From: Gemmatimonadota bacterium
GTDB taxonomy: Bacteria > Gemmatimonadota > Gemmatimonadetes > Gemmatimonadales > Gemmatimonadaceae
Reading direction: 5' to 3'
DNA: 35,293 bases
NCBI GenBank assembly: GCA_021298395.1
Contig: JAJTFH010000003.1
Coordinates: 80,138 to 115,430, forward strand
Shown: piece by piece, positions 27,505-35,293 of the stretch
Numbering within the stretch: position 1 is the stretch's first letter
Layout: every line of letters begins with the position of its first letter
Position numbers and translations under genes: made by a program
Notes under the pieces: generated by a model
Seen by the model: only the letters and a program-made list of their open reading frames with translations
What the model was told of the DNA's origin: nothing
Database searches by the model: none

Positions 27505-28559
27505 CTCAGCTCCTTCAGATCGGCCGGCAGGGTGTCGACCAACGTCTTGAGGTCGTGCGCCAGGTCGACCGTCGTCACGAGGGTGACCCCATCACGGACG
27601 ACGACCACGAGATCATGCACGCCATAGAGCACCACCGCCCCCTGTTCCGTGTGGACCACGTTGTGCGCGGCGGCCTTGGTGACGACGCGCCCGAAGGTCG
27701 CGTTGCCGTCGGCGTCGTGCTGGCGAACCCGCTGGAGCGCCGCCCAGGTCCCCACATCGTCCCAGCCGAACGCCCCGGCGAGGACGAGCACACGCGTGCT
27801 GCGCTCGAGGACGCCGACATCGATGCTGATCCCACCGGTCACCGCGCCAAAGAACGCCTCGGCGGTCGGCGTGCCGCCGGCGGCATCCATCACCGCGAGC
27901 GCCGGGCCGAGCTCCGGCGTCACCGCACGGACCTCGGCGAGCAGGTCGGTGGCGCGCCAGGCGAAGATCCCCGAATTCCAGAGGTAGCCCGCGGCGACCA
28001 TCTGGGTCGCGCGCGGGATGTCGGGCTTCTCGATGAAGCGCGCGACCCGCCGGACCTGCTCGGTGATGGTCTGACCGGGTTCGATGTACCCGAACCCGGG
28101 GTCGGGGCGCGACGGCACGATCCCGACGGTCGCGAGGCCGTCGTGCGTGGCGGCGGCCTCGGCGGCGGCGGCGAGCGTCGAACGGAAGCGTTCCGGGTCC
28201 CCGATCGCCCAGTCGGCGTGCACGCAGACCATCCGGGCATCGGCACCGCCACGCGCGGCGACCTGCACGGCCGCCCAGGTGAGGGCGGCGCAGGTCCCGG
28301 CGGGGCGGGGCTCCACGAGGATCTGCTCCGCGGTCAGCCCCGCCACCGCGGCAAGGATCGGGGCCTTGAGGCGTGCGCTGGTGAGGATCAGGATCCGCTC
28401 GATCCCCACCAGCGGGACGAGCCGCGCCACCGTCTCGGTCAGCATCGGCTCGGCGCCGATCAACGGGAGGAGCTGTTTGGGACGATCCGGGGTGCTCAGC
28501 GGCCAGAACCGCGAACCGACCCCGCCAGCGAGGACGACGGCGTAGAGCGGGCTAGTCAT
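27501..28559 (-). CDS. manC: Mannose-1-phosphate guanylyltransferase
   Basis: 352 residues from ATG 28559, overlapping the response-regulator stop by 8 bases. It forms GDP-mannose from mannose-1-phosphate and GTP. The nucleotidyltransferase signature 'VVLAGGVGSRFWPLSTPDRPKQ' region is at residues about 8-29, 'EPRPAGTCAAL' near 83 matches the EP-x-x-(K/R)NTAP motif, 'FGYIE' near 155 and 'FIEKPD' near 174 are the product-binding motifs, and 'WNSGIF' and 'FGWDDVGTW' follow. There is no C-terminal phosphomannose isomerase domain, so this is the short type. GDP-mannose feeds O-antigen, capsule or glycolipid mannose. Confidence 0.93.
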   Translation of the reverse strand: MTSPLYAVVLAGGVGSRFWPLSTPDRPKQLLPLIGAEPMLTETVARLVPLVGIERILILTSARLKAPILAAVAGLTAEQILVEPRPAGTCAALTWAAVQVAARGGADARMVCVHADWAIGDPERFRSTLAAAAEAAATHDGLATVGIVPSRPDPGFGYIEPGQTITEQVRRVARFIEKPDIPRATQMVAAGYLWNSGIFAWRATDLLAEVRAVTPELGPALAVMDAAGGTPTAEAFFGAVTGGISIDVGVLERSTRVLVLAGAFGWDDVGTWAALQRVRQHDADGNATFGRVVTKAAAHNVVHTEQGAVVLYGVHDLVVVVRDGVTLVTTVDLAHDLKTLVDTLPADLKELR

Positions 28560-28941
28560 GCGACTCCGCGACCCCGGCCAGCGCGGCGACGCGGGCCAGG
28601 AGCCGCTTCGGACTGAAGGGTTTGGTCATGAAGTCGTCGGCGCCGTGCTGCCGAGCCTCGACCTCCTGATGGTCCTGGCCGGCCGCCGTGAGGATCAGGC
28701 AGGGGAGGGCAGACCATCGCGCGTCGGCCCGCATCCGGTCGAGGACGGCGAGCCCGGTCATGCGCGGCATCATGAGGTCGAGGATCACCAGTTGGACGGT
28801 CGTGTCCCGCTCGAGGGTCTCGACGGCATCCACCCCATCGTAGGCGAGGGTGACGGTGAACGGCCCCTGTTCGAGCTTGGTCTTGATGATCCGGCCGATG
28901 TGCGGCTCGTCGTCGGCGACGAGGACGTGAATGGGAGGCAT
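28552..28941 (-). CDS. Receiver-only response regulator (CheY-like)
   Basis: 129 residues from ATG 28941, a single receiver domain with no output domain. The acidic pair Asp10-Asp11, phospho-acceptor Asp55 ('LVILDLMMP'), Thr85 and Lys107 ('TKPFS') are all present, so it should be phosphorylated. No histidine kinase lies in the window. It is first in the unit RR-manC-glmU-like-MBL and overlaps manC by 8 bases, so its level is tied to that of the sugar-nucleotide enzymes. It must act through protein contact, for example on an enzyme, motor or kinase; the target is unknown. Confidence 0.92.
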   Translation of the reverse strand: MPPIHVLVADDEPHIGRIIKTKLEQGPFTVTLAYDGVDAVETLERDTTVQLVILDLMMPRMTGLAVLDRMRADARWSALPCLILTAAGQDHQEVEARQHGADDFMTKPFSPKRLLARVAALAGVAESHD

Positions 28942-28968
28942 CGGCCGTGGGTGGATGGGATGCGCTCA

Positions 28969-28996
28969 AGCATACCCGGGCCCCCTCCGAAGTCAA
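28969..28996 (-). promoter_or_regulatory. Promoter of the response regulator-manC unit
   Basis: On the minus strand, -35 TTGACT (28996-28991), a 16-base spacer, and -10 TATGCT (28974-28969). The predicted leader is about 20 bases. It is divergent from the lipoprotein promoter starting at 29007. Confidence 0.75.
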
Positions 28997-29006
28997 GCAG
29001 TTTCGC

Positions 29007-29036
29007 GTGGCATCCCTGCGGCGCTCCCGCTAGCTT
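29007..29036 (+). promoter_or_regulatory. Weak promoter with -10 box 7 bases before the lipoprotein start
   Basis: GTGGCA 29007-29012 (four of six matches to -35), an 18-base spacer, and TAGCTT 29031-29036. The GTG start is at 29044, where transcription would begin, implying a leaderless message. Confidence 0.4.
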
Positions 29037-29043
29037 CCTCTGG

Positions 29044-29637
29044 GTGCAAACGCCTCCTGTCGCGCGCCGCCGCCGCGCCCTGATTCCGCTGCTCGTCGCC
29101 GCCCTCCTCGGGGGCGGCCTGACCGCGTGCGACGATCCCTTCCAGCTCCAGGCGCAGTTCCCCAACATCGATCGGAGCTTCGAGCTCTGGGCGGTCACCG
29201 GGACCTCGGCCACCTATCCGTCGGCTGTGATCGTGACCACGGCCTCCGCGTCGCAGCTCGACGCCGCGGGCTCCTTCGACTTCGCCGTCGACATCAACGC
29301 CGATGGACGATTGGTCATCCTGCCGGTGAGCAAGGTCGTCCAGCCCCTCATCGGGTCGCGGGTCGTCGCGATGCAGCGCTCGACCACGCCATACACCCAG
29401 CTCCTCGAGGCCCCGCGGACCGGTTGGCTTCCCGATTCGACCCTCCTGGTCAACCCCGGTGGCGTCTTCCTGGTGAAGATCAACTCGCTAGCGTGTCAGT
29501 ACAGTCAATCGGCGGAGATCTACGCCAAGTTCGTCGTCGATTCGATCGATCCGATCGGGCGTCGGGCGATCCTCAGCGCGCGGGTGAATCCCAACTGCGG
29601 CTTCCGTTCGTTCGTCGCCGGGCTCCCGGAGTACTGA
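29044..29637 (+). CDS. Small lipoprotein of unknown function
   Basis: 197 residues from GTG 29044; the frame is open upstream but the signal peptide and the promoter favour this start. Four consecutive Arg (8-11), a hydrophobic core and the lipobox LTAC with Cys29 make a bacterial lipoprotein signal. Mature residues include 'FELWAVTGTSATYPSA', then 'FDFAVDINADGRLVILPV', and a long beta-rich body with two further cysteines ('NSLACQYS', 'NPNCGF') that could form a disulfide. I recognise no family. It precedes serS by 3 bases and is probably co-transcribed with it. The predicted place is the periplasmic face of the inner or outer membrane. Confidence 0.75.
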   Translation: MQTPPVARRRRALIPLLVAALLGGGLTACDDPFQLQAQFPNIDRSFELWAVTGTSATYPSAVIVTTASASQLDAAGSFDFAVDINADGRLVILPVSKVVQPLIGSRVVAMQRSTTPYTQLLEAPRTGWLPDSTLLVNPGGVFLVKINSLACQYSQSAEIYAKFVVDSIDPIGRRAILSARVNPNCGFRSFVAGLPEY

Positions 29638-29640
29638 GCG

Positions 29641-30915
29641 ATGCATGAGCTCCGGATGATCCGGGAGCAGGCCGAGGCGCTGCGCGACGGGATGCGGCGG
29701 CGTGGCAAGCTCGAGGTCTACGGGCCGGTGATCGAGGAGGCCGAGGCGCTCGATCGCACCCGTCGGCAGACGATCCAGGCTGTCGAGGAGCAGAAGGCCA
29801 AGCGGAACGCGATCACCCAGGTCGTCGGGAAGAAGAAGAAGGCGGGGGAGGACGCCTCGGCGGAGATGACCGAGGCTCGGGAGCTCGGTGAGGCGATCGC
29901 CGCCCTCGAGGCGACGCTCGCGCCGACCGAGGCGCGGCTCGAGGCGCTCCTCCTCGGCGTCCCGAACATCCCGCTGCCCGACGTACCCGAGGGCGATGAG
30001 ACCGCGAACGTCGTGGTGCGCAGCTGGGGCACCCCGCGGGAGGCGACGGGGATCACGCCGCATTGGGAGGTCGGTGCGGCGTTGGGGCTCCTCGATCTCG
30101 AGCGCGGCGCCAAGATCTCCGGCTCGGGGTTCGTCGTGTATCGGGGCGCCGGCGCCCGGATGATCCGGTCGTTCATGAACGCGATGCTCGACCTCCACTC
30201 GGGCGAGTTCGGCTACGAGGAGTGTTGGGTCCCCGTCGTGGTGAATCGCCAGTCGATGGTCGGGACGGGGCAGCTCCCGAAGTTCGAGGATGACATGTAC
30301 GCCCTGAAGGACGAGGAACTCTTCCTCATCCCGACGGCGGAGGTCCCCGTCACCAATCTCTATCGTGACGAGATCCTCGCGGCGGAGGAGCTCCCCAAGG
30401 CGTTCTGTGCCTACAGCCCCTGTTTCCGCCGCGAGGCGGGCTCCGCGGGGAAGGACACGCGCGGCGTGTTGCGCGTCCATGAGTTCGACAAGGTCGAGCT
30501 CGTCCGCTACTGCGCGCCGGAGGATGGGGAGGCACAGTTGCAGCTCCTGCTGGGGCACGCCGAGGCGGTATTGCAGCGCCTGGGGCTCCCGTATCGCGTC
30601 GTGCTCCTCGCCGCGGGGGACACGGGGTTCAGCAGCGCCAAGACCTACGATCTCGAGGTCTTCGCCCCTGGGGTCGGGAAGTGGCTCGAGGTGTCCTCGT
30701 GCTCGCTCTTTACCGACTTCCAGGCGCGTCGCGCCAACATCCGCTTCCGTCCCGCGCCGGGTGAGAAGCCGCGCTTCGTCCACACCCTCAATGGCTCCGG
30801 GCTCGCCTTCCCGCGCATCTTCGCCGCGATCCTCGAGCACTATCAGCAGCCTGACGGGAGCGTGACGGTGCCTGAGGCCCTGCGCCCCTGGGTGGGCGCC
30901 GATCGCCTCGGGTGA
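29641..30915 (+). CDS. serS: Seryl-tRNA synthetase
   Basis: 424 residues from ATG 29641. It charges tRNA-Ser, including the two tRNA-Ser genes near 5.7 kb, and would charge tRNA-Sec for the selB pathway. The N-terminal long-helix arm (about 1-110, rich in Lys, Glu and Ala) grips the long variable arm of tRNA-Ser. The class II core follows: 'TAEVPVTNLYRDEIL' (Ser-binding TAE), motif 2 'CFRREAGSAGKDTRGVLRVHEFDKVE' region near 262, and motif 3 'LNGSGLAFPRIFAAILE' near 381. Nothing is missing. The stop overlaps the helicase start (GTGA). Confidence 0.96.
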   Translation: MHELRMIREQAEALRDGMRRRGKLEVYGPVIEEAEALDRTRRQTIQAVEEQKAKRNAITQVVGKKKKAGEDASAEMTEARELGEAIAALEATLAPTEARLEALLLGVPNIPLPDVPEGDETANVVVRSWGTPREATGITPHWEVGAALGLLDLERGAKISGSGFVVYRGAGARMIRSFMNAMLDLHSGEFGYEECWVPVVVNRQSMVGTGQLPKFEDDMYALKDEELFLIPTAEVPVTNLYRDEILAAEELPKAFCAYSPCFRREAGSAGKDTRGVLRVHEFDKVELVRYCAPEDGEAQLQLLLGHAEAVLQRLGLPYRVVLLAAGDTGFSSAKTYDLEVFAPGVGKWLEVSSCSLFTDFQARRANIRFRPAPGEKPRFVHTLNGSGLAFPRIFAAILEHYQQPDGSVTVPEALRPWVGADRLG

Positions 30916-33197
30916 GCGCCGCACTCAATCCCGCGCAGCAGGAGGCGGTCGAGCACACCGGAGGGCCGTTGCTCGTGGTCGCCGGGGCCGGCTCCGGGAA
31001 GACCCGCGTCCTCACGACGCGCATCGCGCGGCTCATCGAGCACCATCGTGTCCCCCCCTCCGCGATCCTTGCCGTCACCTTCACCAACAAGGCGGCGGGG
31101 GAGATGCGTGAGCGCATCGGGCGTCTCCTCGGGCACGACCCAGCCGGGATGTGGATCGGGACCTTCCACGGGATCGGGGCCCGGATGCTCCGGCGCCATG
31201 CCGATGTGGTGGGGCGCACCCCCGAGTACACGATCTACGATGAGGACGACACCCTCGCCGTCGTGAAGCGCGAGATGGAGCGCCTCCGCATCAGCCACAA
31301 GGTCTTCACCCCGAAGGCGATCCTCGCCGAGATCTCCTCGGCCAAGAACGCCCTCGTCGATCCGGTGGAGTACGAGCGCCTCGGTCGGACCCCGATCGCC
31401 GAGGCCGCCGCCAAGGTCTATCGGGAACTCGAGGGGGCGCTGCGGAGCGCGAACGCGGTGAGCTTCGACGACCTGCTCACCCTCCCGGTGCGCATCCTCC
31501 GCGAGTCGGAGCGCATCCGTGAGCAGTTCGCGACCCGCTTCCAGCAGGTGCTCGTCGATGAATATCAGGACACCAATCGCGCGCAGTACGAATTCGTGCG
31601 GGCGATCGCCGCTGGACATGGCCACCTCGCCGTCGTCGGTGATGACGACCAGGCCATCTATGGCTGGCGCGGTGCCGACATCCGCAACATCCTCGATTTC
31701 GAGCGCGATTTCCCTTCGGCTCGCGTCGTTCGCCTCGAGGAGAACTATCGCTCGACGGCGCCGATCCTCGACCTCGCCAATGCGGTGATCAGCGTGAACG
31801 AGGGGCGCCGCGGGAAGACGCTGCGCACCACCCGCCTCGGTGGCGACCCCGTCACGCTGGTGGAGGCCGCTGACGATCGGGACGAGGCTGATGCCGTGGT
31901 CGAGTCCTGTCGGCAGTGGCAGGGGACCCGTGGCGCGTGGCGCGACTGCGCGATCCTCTATCGCACCAATGCGCAGAGCCGCGCGATGGAAGAGGCGCTC
32001 CGCACGCACGCGATCCCCTATCGCGTCATCGGCGCGGTGCGTTTCTACGATCGTCGCGAGATCAAGGACCTCGTCGCCTGGCTCCGACTCGTCGCGAATC
32101 CGTCAGACGATGAAGCCTTCCGTCGGGCCATCACCGCACCGAAGCGCGGGGTGGGGGAGACGACGCTGGAGCTCCTCGCCGCCGAGGCGCGGACGAACGG
32201 CGTGTCGCTGCTCGAACAGTCGCGCCGGATCGAGTCGATGCCGGGGGTGCGCCCCGCCACGCGGAACGCGCTCACGCAGATGGTCGCGATCGTCGATCGG
32301 GTTCGTGCGCTCGCCGCCGACAGCGGGGTCGATCGACTCCTGCTCGAGGTGATCCAAGCCACGGGCTTCGATGAGGTGCTACGGGCGGAGGGGCCCGAGG
32401 GGCTCGAGCGTCTCGATAACGTCCGCGAACTCGTGACCTCCGCGGCCGAGACCCTCATCGAGGATGGGGGGGAGGTCGGACTCCGACCCCTCGATCACTT
32501 CCTCCAGCGCGCGACCCTCGTGACCGGGCTCGATCAGCTCGGCCCCGACGCCGACGCGGTGACGATGATGACGGTGCACACGGCGAAGGGGCTCGAGTTC
32601 CCCATGGTCTGTGTGTCCGGTCTCGAGGAGGGGCTCTTCCCCCTCTTCCGCACCATCGACGATCCCGAGGCGCTCGAGGAGGAGCGGCGATTGCTCTACG
32701 TGGCGACCACCCGCGCCGAGGATCGGCTGCAGCTCTCCTGGGCGCACCAGCGACGACGCAACGGGGAGTTGCTGCCGAGCGTGATGTCGAGCTTCCTCCG
32801 CGGCGGGGTGGCGGAGTACTACACCAAACAGCCCACCGCACGGGCGAAAGGGTCGGCACGGATCGCCTCGCCCTTTCTCGGGGGGAGCGCTGGCGGTGGA
32901 TCGCGCTCCGGTCGGAGCGAGGGGCGGGAACGCCCATTCGGTGGGGCGCGTACGCCAGAGTGGTCTCCGCGCGGGGGGACACGTGTGGAGTTCGAGCCGG
33001 AGGAGGCGCCGTCGCAGGACCTCCCGCGCTTCGTCCCCGGGGAGCGGGTGCGGCATACGCGCTTTGGGTCCGGCACCATCGCGGAGCTCAGTGGGAGTGG
33101 CCGGGACGCGAAGGTGACGGTCGATTTCGATGATGAGAGCATCGGGCGGAAGCGACTGGTGATCGCCTTCGCCGGCCTTGAGCGAGGATTCGAGTGA
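30912..33197 (+). CDS. pcrA: UvrD/PcrA-type superfamily 1 DNA helicase
   Basis: 761 residues from GTG 30912 (GTGA overlap with serS). All SF1A helicase motifs appear in order: Walker A 'VVAGAGSGKTRVL' near 22, 'TFTNKAA', 'GTFHGIGARMLRRH', Walker B 'VDEYQDTN' near 214, 'GDDDQAIYGWRGAD' (motif III), 'LEENYRS' (IV), 'VHTAKGLEFP' (V) and 'LLYVATTRAEDRL' (VI). A Gly/Ser/Arg-rich linker (about 645-690) leads to a C-terminal 'GERVRHTRFGSGTI' tudor-like domain that in PcrA contacts RNA polymerase. It unwinds DNA in repair, replication restart and transcription-coupled repair. UvrD and PcrA cannot be separated by sequence alone; pcrA is chosen from the C-terminal motif. Confidence 0.93.
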   Translation: MSAALNPAQQEAVEHTGGPLLVVAGAGSGKTRVLTTRIARLIEHHRVPPSAILAVTFTNKAAGEMRERIGRLLGHDPAGMWIGTFHGIGARMLRRHADVVGRTPEYTIYDEDDTLAVVKREMERLRISHKVFTPKAILAEISSAKNALVDPVEYERLGRTPIAEAAAKVYRELEGALRSANAVSFDDLLTLPVRILRESERIREQFATRFQQVLVDEYQDTNRAQYEFVRAIAAGHGHLAVVGDDDQAIYGWRGADIRNILDFERDFPSARVVRLEENYRSTAPILDLANAVISVNEGRRGKTLRTTRLGGDPVTLVEAADDRDEADAVVESCRQWQGTRGAWRDCAILYRTNAQSRAMEEALRTHAIPYRVIGAVRFYDRREIKDLVAWLRLVANPSDDEAFRRAITAPKRGVGETTLELLAAEARTNGVSLLEQSRRIESMPGVRPATRNALTQMVAIVDRVRALAADSGVDRLLLEVIQATGFDEVLRAEGPEGLERLDNVRELVTSAAETLIEDGGEVGLRPLDHFLQRATLVTGLDQLGPDADAVTMMTVHTAKGLEFPMVCVSGLEEGLFPLFRTIDDPEALEEERRLLYVATTRAEDRLQLSWAHQRRRNGELLPSVMSSFLRGGVAEYYTKQPTARAKGSARIASPFLGGSAGGGSRSGRSEGRERPFGGARTPEWSPRGGTRVEFEPEEAPSQDLPRFVPGERVRHTRFGSGTIAELSGSGRDAKVTVDFDDESIGRKRLVIAFAGLERGFE

Positions 33198-33508
33198 TGC
33201 GTGTGACGCCTGATGATGTGCGGCATGTGGCGACGCTGGCGCGGCTGAGCATCCCCGAGGGGGAACTGGCCCCGTACGTCGAACAGCTCAATGCGATCCT
33301 CGGCCACATGGAGGCCCTCCAACAGGTGCCATCGTCCGGCGCGGCCGCGGCCGCCGATGCGGCGCGCCCTGGGATGGCACTGAGGGCCGATGTGGTGGGG
33401 GCGGTGCCGCTGACGCGCCTTCCTACCGAGTTCGCGCCGGCGATGCGCGAGGGGTTCTTCCTCGTCCCGCGGCTCGCCACGCACGAAGACGCGGGGGAGG
33501 GCGCATGA
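33197..33508 (+). CDS. gatC: Aspartyl/glutamyl-tRNA(Asn/Gln) amidotransferase subunit C
   Basis: 103 residues from ATG 33197, whose first base is the last base of the helicase stop (TGATG); GTG 33194 is an alternative. The GatC pattern is present: 'VTPDDVRHVATLARLSIPEGELAPYVEQLNAIL' region, later 'LRADVV' and 'EGFFLVPRL' (the conserved L-R-x-D and F-x-V-P elements). GatC stabilises GatA in the GatCAB complex. The middle has an Ala-rich insert ('GAAAAADAARPGM'). The stop overlaps gatA (ATGA). Confidence 0.9.
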   Translation: MRVTPDDVRHVATLARLSIPEGELAPYVEQLNAILGHMEALQQVPSSGAAAAADAARPGMALRADVVGAVPLTRLPTEFAPAMREGFFLVPRLATHEDAGEGA

Positions 33509-34931
33509 GCCGTTCCCTCCTCGATCTGACCGCCGCCCAGCTCGGCGCTGCCGTGCGGGAGGGGCGGACGCCGGCGAGTGAGCTGCTCACGGCCTCGCTG
33601 GACCGCCTCGCCGAGACGCATGCGGGAGCCGACGGGCTCAACGCCATCGTGCACCGAGTCGGAACCGACGACGCGGCCGTGCAGCCCCTCGCGATGGGCC
33701 CACTCGCGGGCGTCCCCGTCGCGATCAAGGACAATTTCGCCACCCGCACGCTCCCCACGACCTGCGGCTCCAAGATCCTCGAGGGCTGGGTGAGTCCCTA
33801 CGAGGCGACCGCCGTGCGGAAGCTGCGCGAGGCCGGGGCCGTCGTGATCGGGAAGGCGAACATGGATGAGTTCGCGATGGGCTCCTCCACCGAGCACAGC
33901 GCCTTCGGGCCATCGCGCAACCCGCATGACCGCCGCCGTGCCCCAGGGGGATCGTCTGGTGGTTCTGCTGCCGCGGTCGCCGCCGGCATCGCTCCGATCG
34001 CCTTGGGCTCGGAGACCGGTGGGTCGGTGCGGCAGCCCGCCGCCTTCTGCGGGATCGTCGGGGTGAAGCCCACCTACGGCCGCGTCTCGCGCTACGGGCT
34101 CGTCGCCTTCGCCTCCTCGCTCGACTGCGTCGCCCCCTTCGGTCGCACCGTCGATGATGCGGCGCTCGCCACCGAGATCATCTCGGGGCACGATCCCCTC
34201 GACGCCACCTCGGCCGCGCACGCGGTGCCCGCGATGCGCGTCGGACCGGGGCCGCTCGCCGGCCTCGTCGTCGGCGTGCCCAAGGAATACTTCCCCGACT
34301 CGCTGATGCCCGAGGTGCGGGCCACCTGTGATCGCGCCCTCGAGGCCCTCCGTGCCCAGGGCGCGACGATCCGGGAGGTCTCCCTCCCGCACACGCCCTA
34401 CGCGATCCCGGTCTACTACATCATCGCCCCCGCCGAGGCCTCGGCGAACCTCGCGCGATTCGATGGCGTGCGATACGGCATGCGGCTCGAGGCCGACGGC
34501 GTGCAGGCGATGTACGGCGCGACCCGCGCCGCCGGCTTCGGGGCCGAGGTCACGCGCCGCATCCTCCTTGGCACCTACGTGCTGAGCGCGGGCTACTACG
34601 ACGCCTACTACCGCAAGGCGCAGGAGGTCCGCGCGCTCATCGCCCGTGACTTCACCGACGTCTTCGCCTCGGGGGTGCACGTGCTCTTCACCCCGACCAC
34701 GCCGACCCCCGCCTTCGCGCTTGGTGCGATCTCCGATCCGTACGAGATGTATCTCAGCGACATCTATACGGTGACGGCGAACCTCGCGGGGATCCCGGGG
34801 ATCTCCCTCCCCATCGGGCGAGTGAACGGTCTTCCCGTCGGCGGGCAGTTGCTCGCTCCTGCCTTCGATGAGCCGACGATGTTCCGCGCGGCGTACGCGC
34901 TGGAAGAGGCGCTCGGCGCGGAGGCGCACCG

Positions 34932-34935
<4 letters not shown>
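33505..34935 (+). CDS. gatA: Aspartyl/glutamyl-tRNA(Asn/Gln) amidotransferase subunit A
   Basis: 476 residues; the ATG overlaps the gatC stop. It is the glutaminase of GatCAB, releasing ammonia that GatB uses to amidate Glu-tRNA(Gln) or Asp-tRNA(Asn). The amidase-signature triad is intact: Lys75 ('VAIKDN'), cis-Ser150 ('GGSSGGS') and nucleophile Ser174 ('[15 protein letters not shown]'). Length is normal. Presence of GatCAB means that Gln and/or Asn tRNAs are charged indirectly; which one depends on glnS and asnS, which are not in the window. The stop overlaps gatB (ATGA). Confidence 0.96.

Positions 34936-35293
<358 letters not shown>

Noticed and set aside
29488-30924. Long minus-strand open frame opposite serS
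   Set aside because: Shadow of serS; no motifs and it ends at the serS boundaries.

Overview
The window is a dense, roughly two-thirds G+C bacterial chromosome segment made mostly of housekeeping genes. The best guess for the source is a Gemmatimonadota-like Gram-negative bacterium. This is inference, from the high G+C, an alternative GlmU-like protein of the type known from Bacteroidetes-related groups, a bacillithiol gene (bshA), GatCAB and outer-membrane genes; no phylogenetic marker was searched.

Layout. 1-4790 (+): the 3' end of selB, then clpB, a lipoprotein resembling N-formylglutamate amidohydrolase, and tadA, the last three joined by ATGA overlaps. 4800-5534 (-): a methyltransferase with an apparent export signal. 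5575-5872 (+): a promoter and two tRNA-Ser genes (CGA, GGA). 5939-9573 (+): pyrR-pyrB-pyrC and a coiled-coil/zinc-ribbon protein. 9678-12644 (+): three exported proteins that look like a small, divergent chaperone-usher type surface-fibre system (subunit, chaperone, outer-membrane barrel). 12677-12910 (-): rpsT, ending against a hairpin shared with the barrel gene. 13045-21320 (+): a long run of overlapping or closely spaced genes scpA-scpB-rluB-mutL-miaA-bshA-uppP-birA-coaX (chromosome condensation, rRNA and tRNA modification, mismatch repair, bacillithiol, undecaprenyl recycling, biotin and CoA). 21382-23361 (+): groES-groEL under a clear sigma70-type promoter and a CIRCE (HrcA) operator. 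23288-25411 (-): a beta-carbonic anhydrase and a SulP anion transporter, a pairing typical of bicarbonate uptake. 25511-28941 (-): a receiver-only response regulator, mannose-1-phosphate guanylyltransferase, GlmU-like protein and MBL-fold hydrolase. 29044-35293 (+): a small lipoprotein, serS, a UvrD/PcrA helicase, gatC, gatA and the 5' part of gatB.

Most notable. (1) The three-gene export cluster at 9678-12644 is the best candidate for an undescribed system. (2) groEL carries an in-frame loss of about 30 residues at residue 395 that removes the catalytic Asp equivalent to E. coli D398 and the following Gly-rich nucleotide loop. (3) sulP, about 1.4 kb away, has lost about 60-70 codons and is frameshifted, so its N-terminal half is openly but spuriously joined to the carbonic anhydrase frame. 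(4) The carbonic anhydrase frame has no stop before the groESL terminator. The last three cluster within about 1.5 kb and could be real decay or an assembly fault; raw reads would decide. Several promoters are legible, and two place the predicted transcript start on the start codon, suggesting leaderless mRNAs. No insertion sequence, prophage or CRISPR array was seen.
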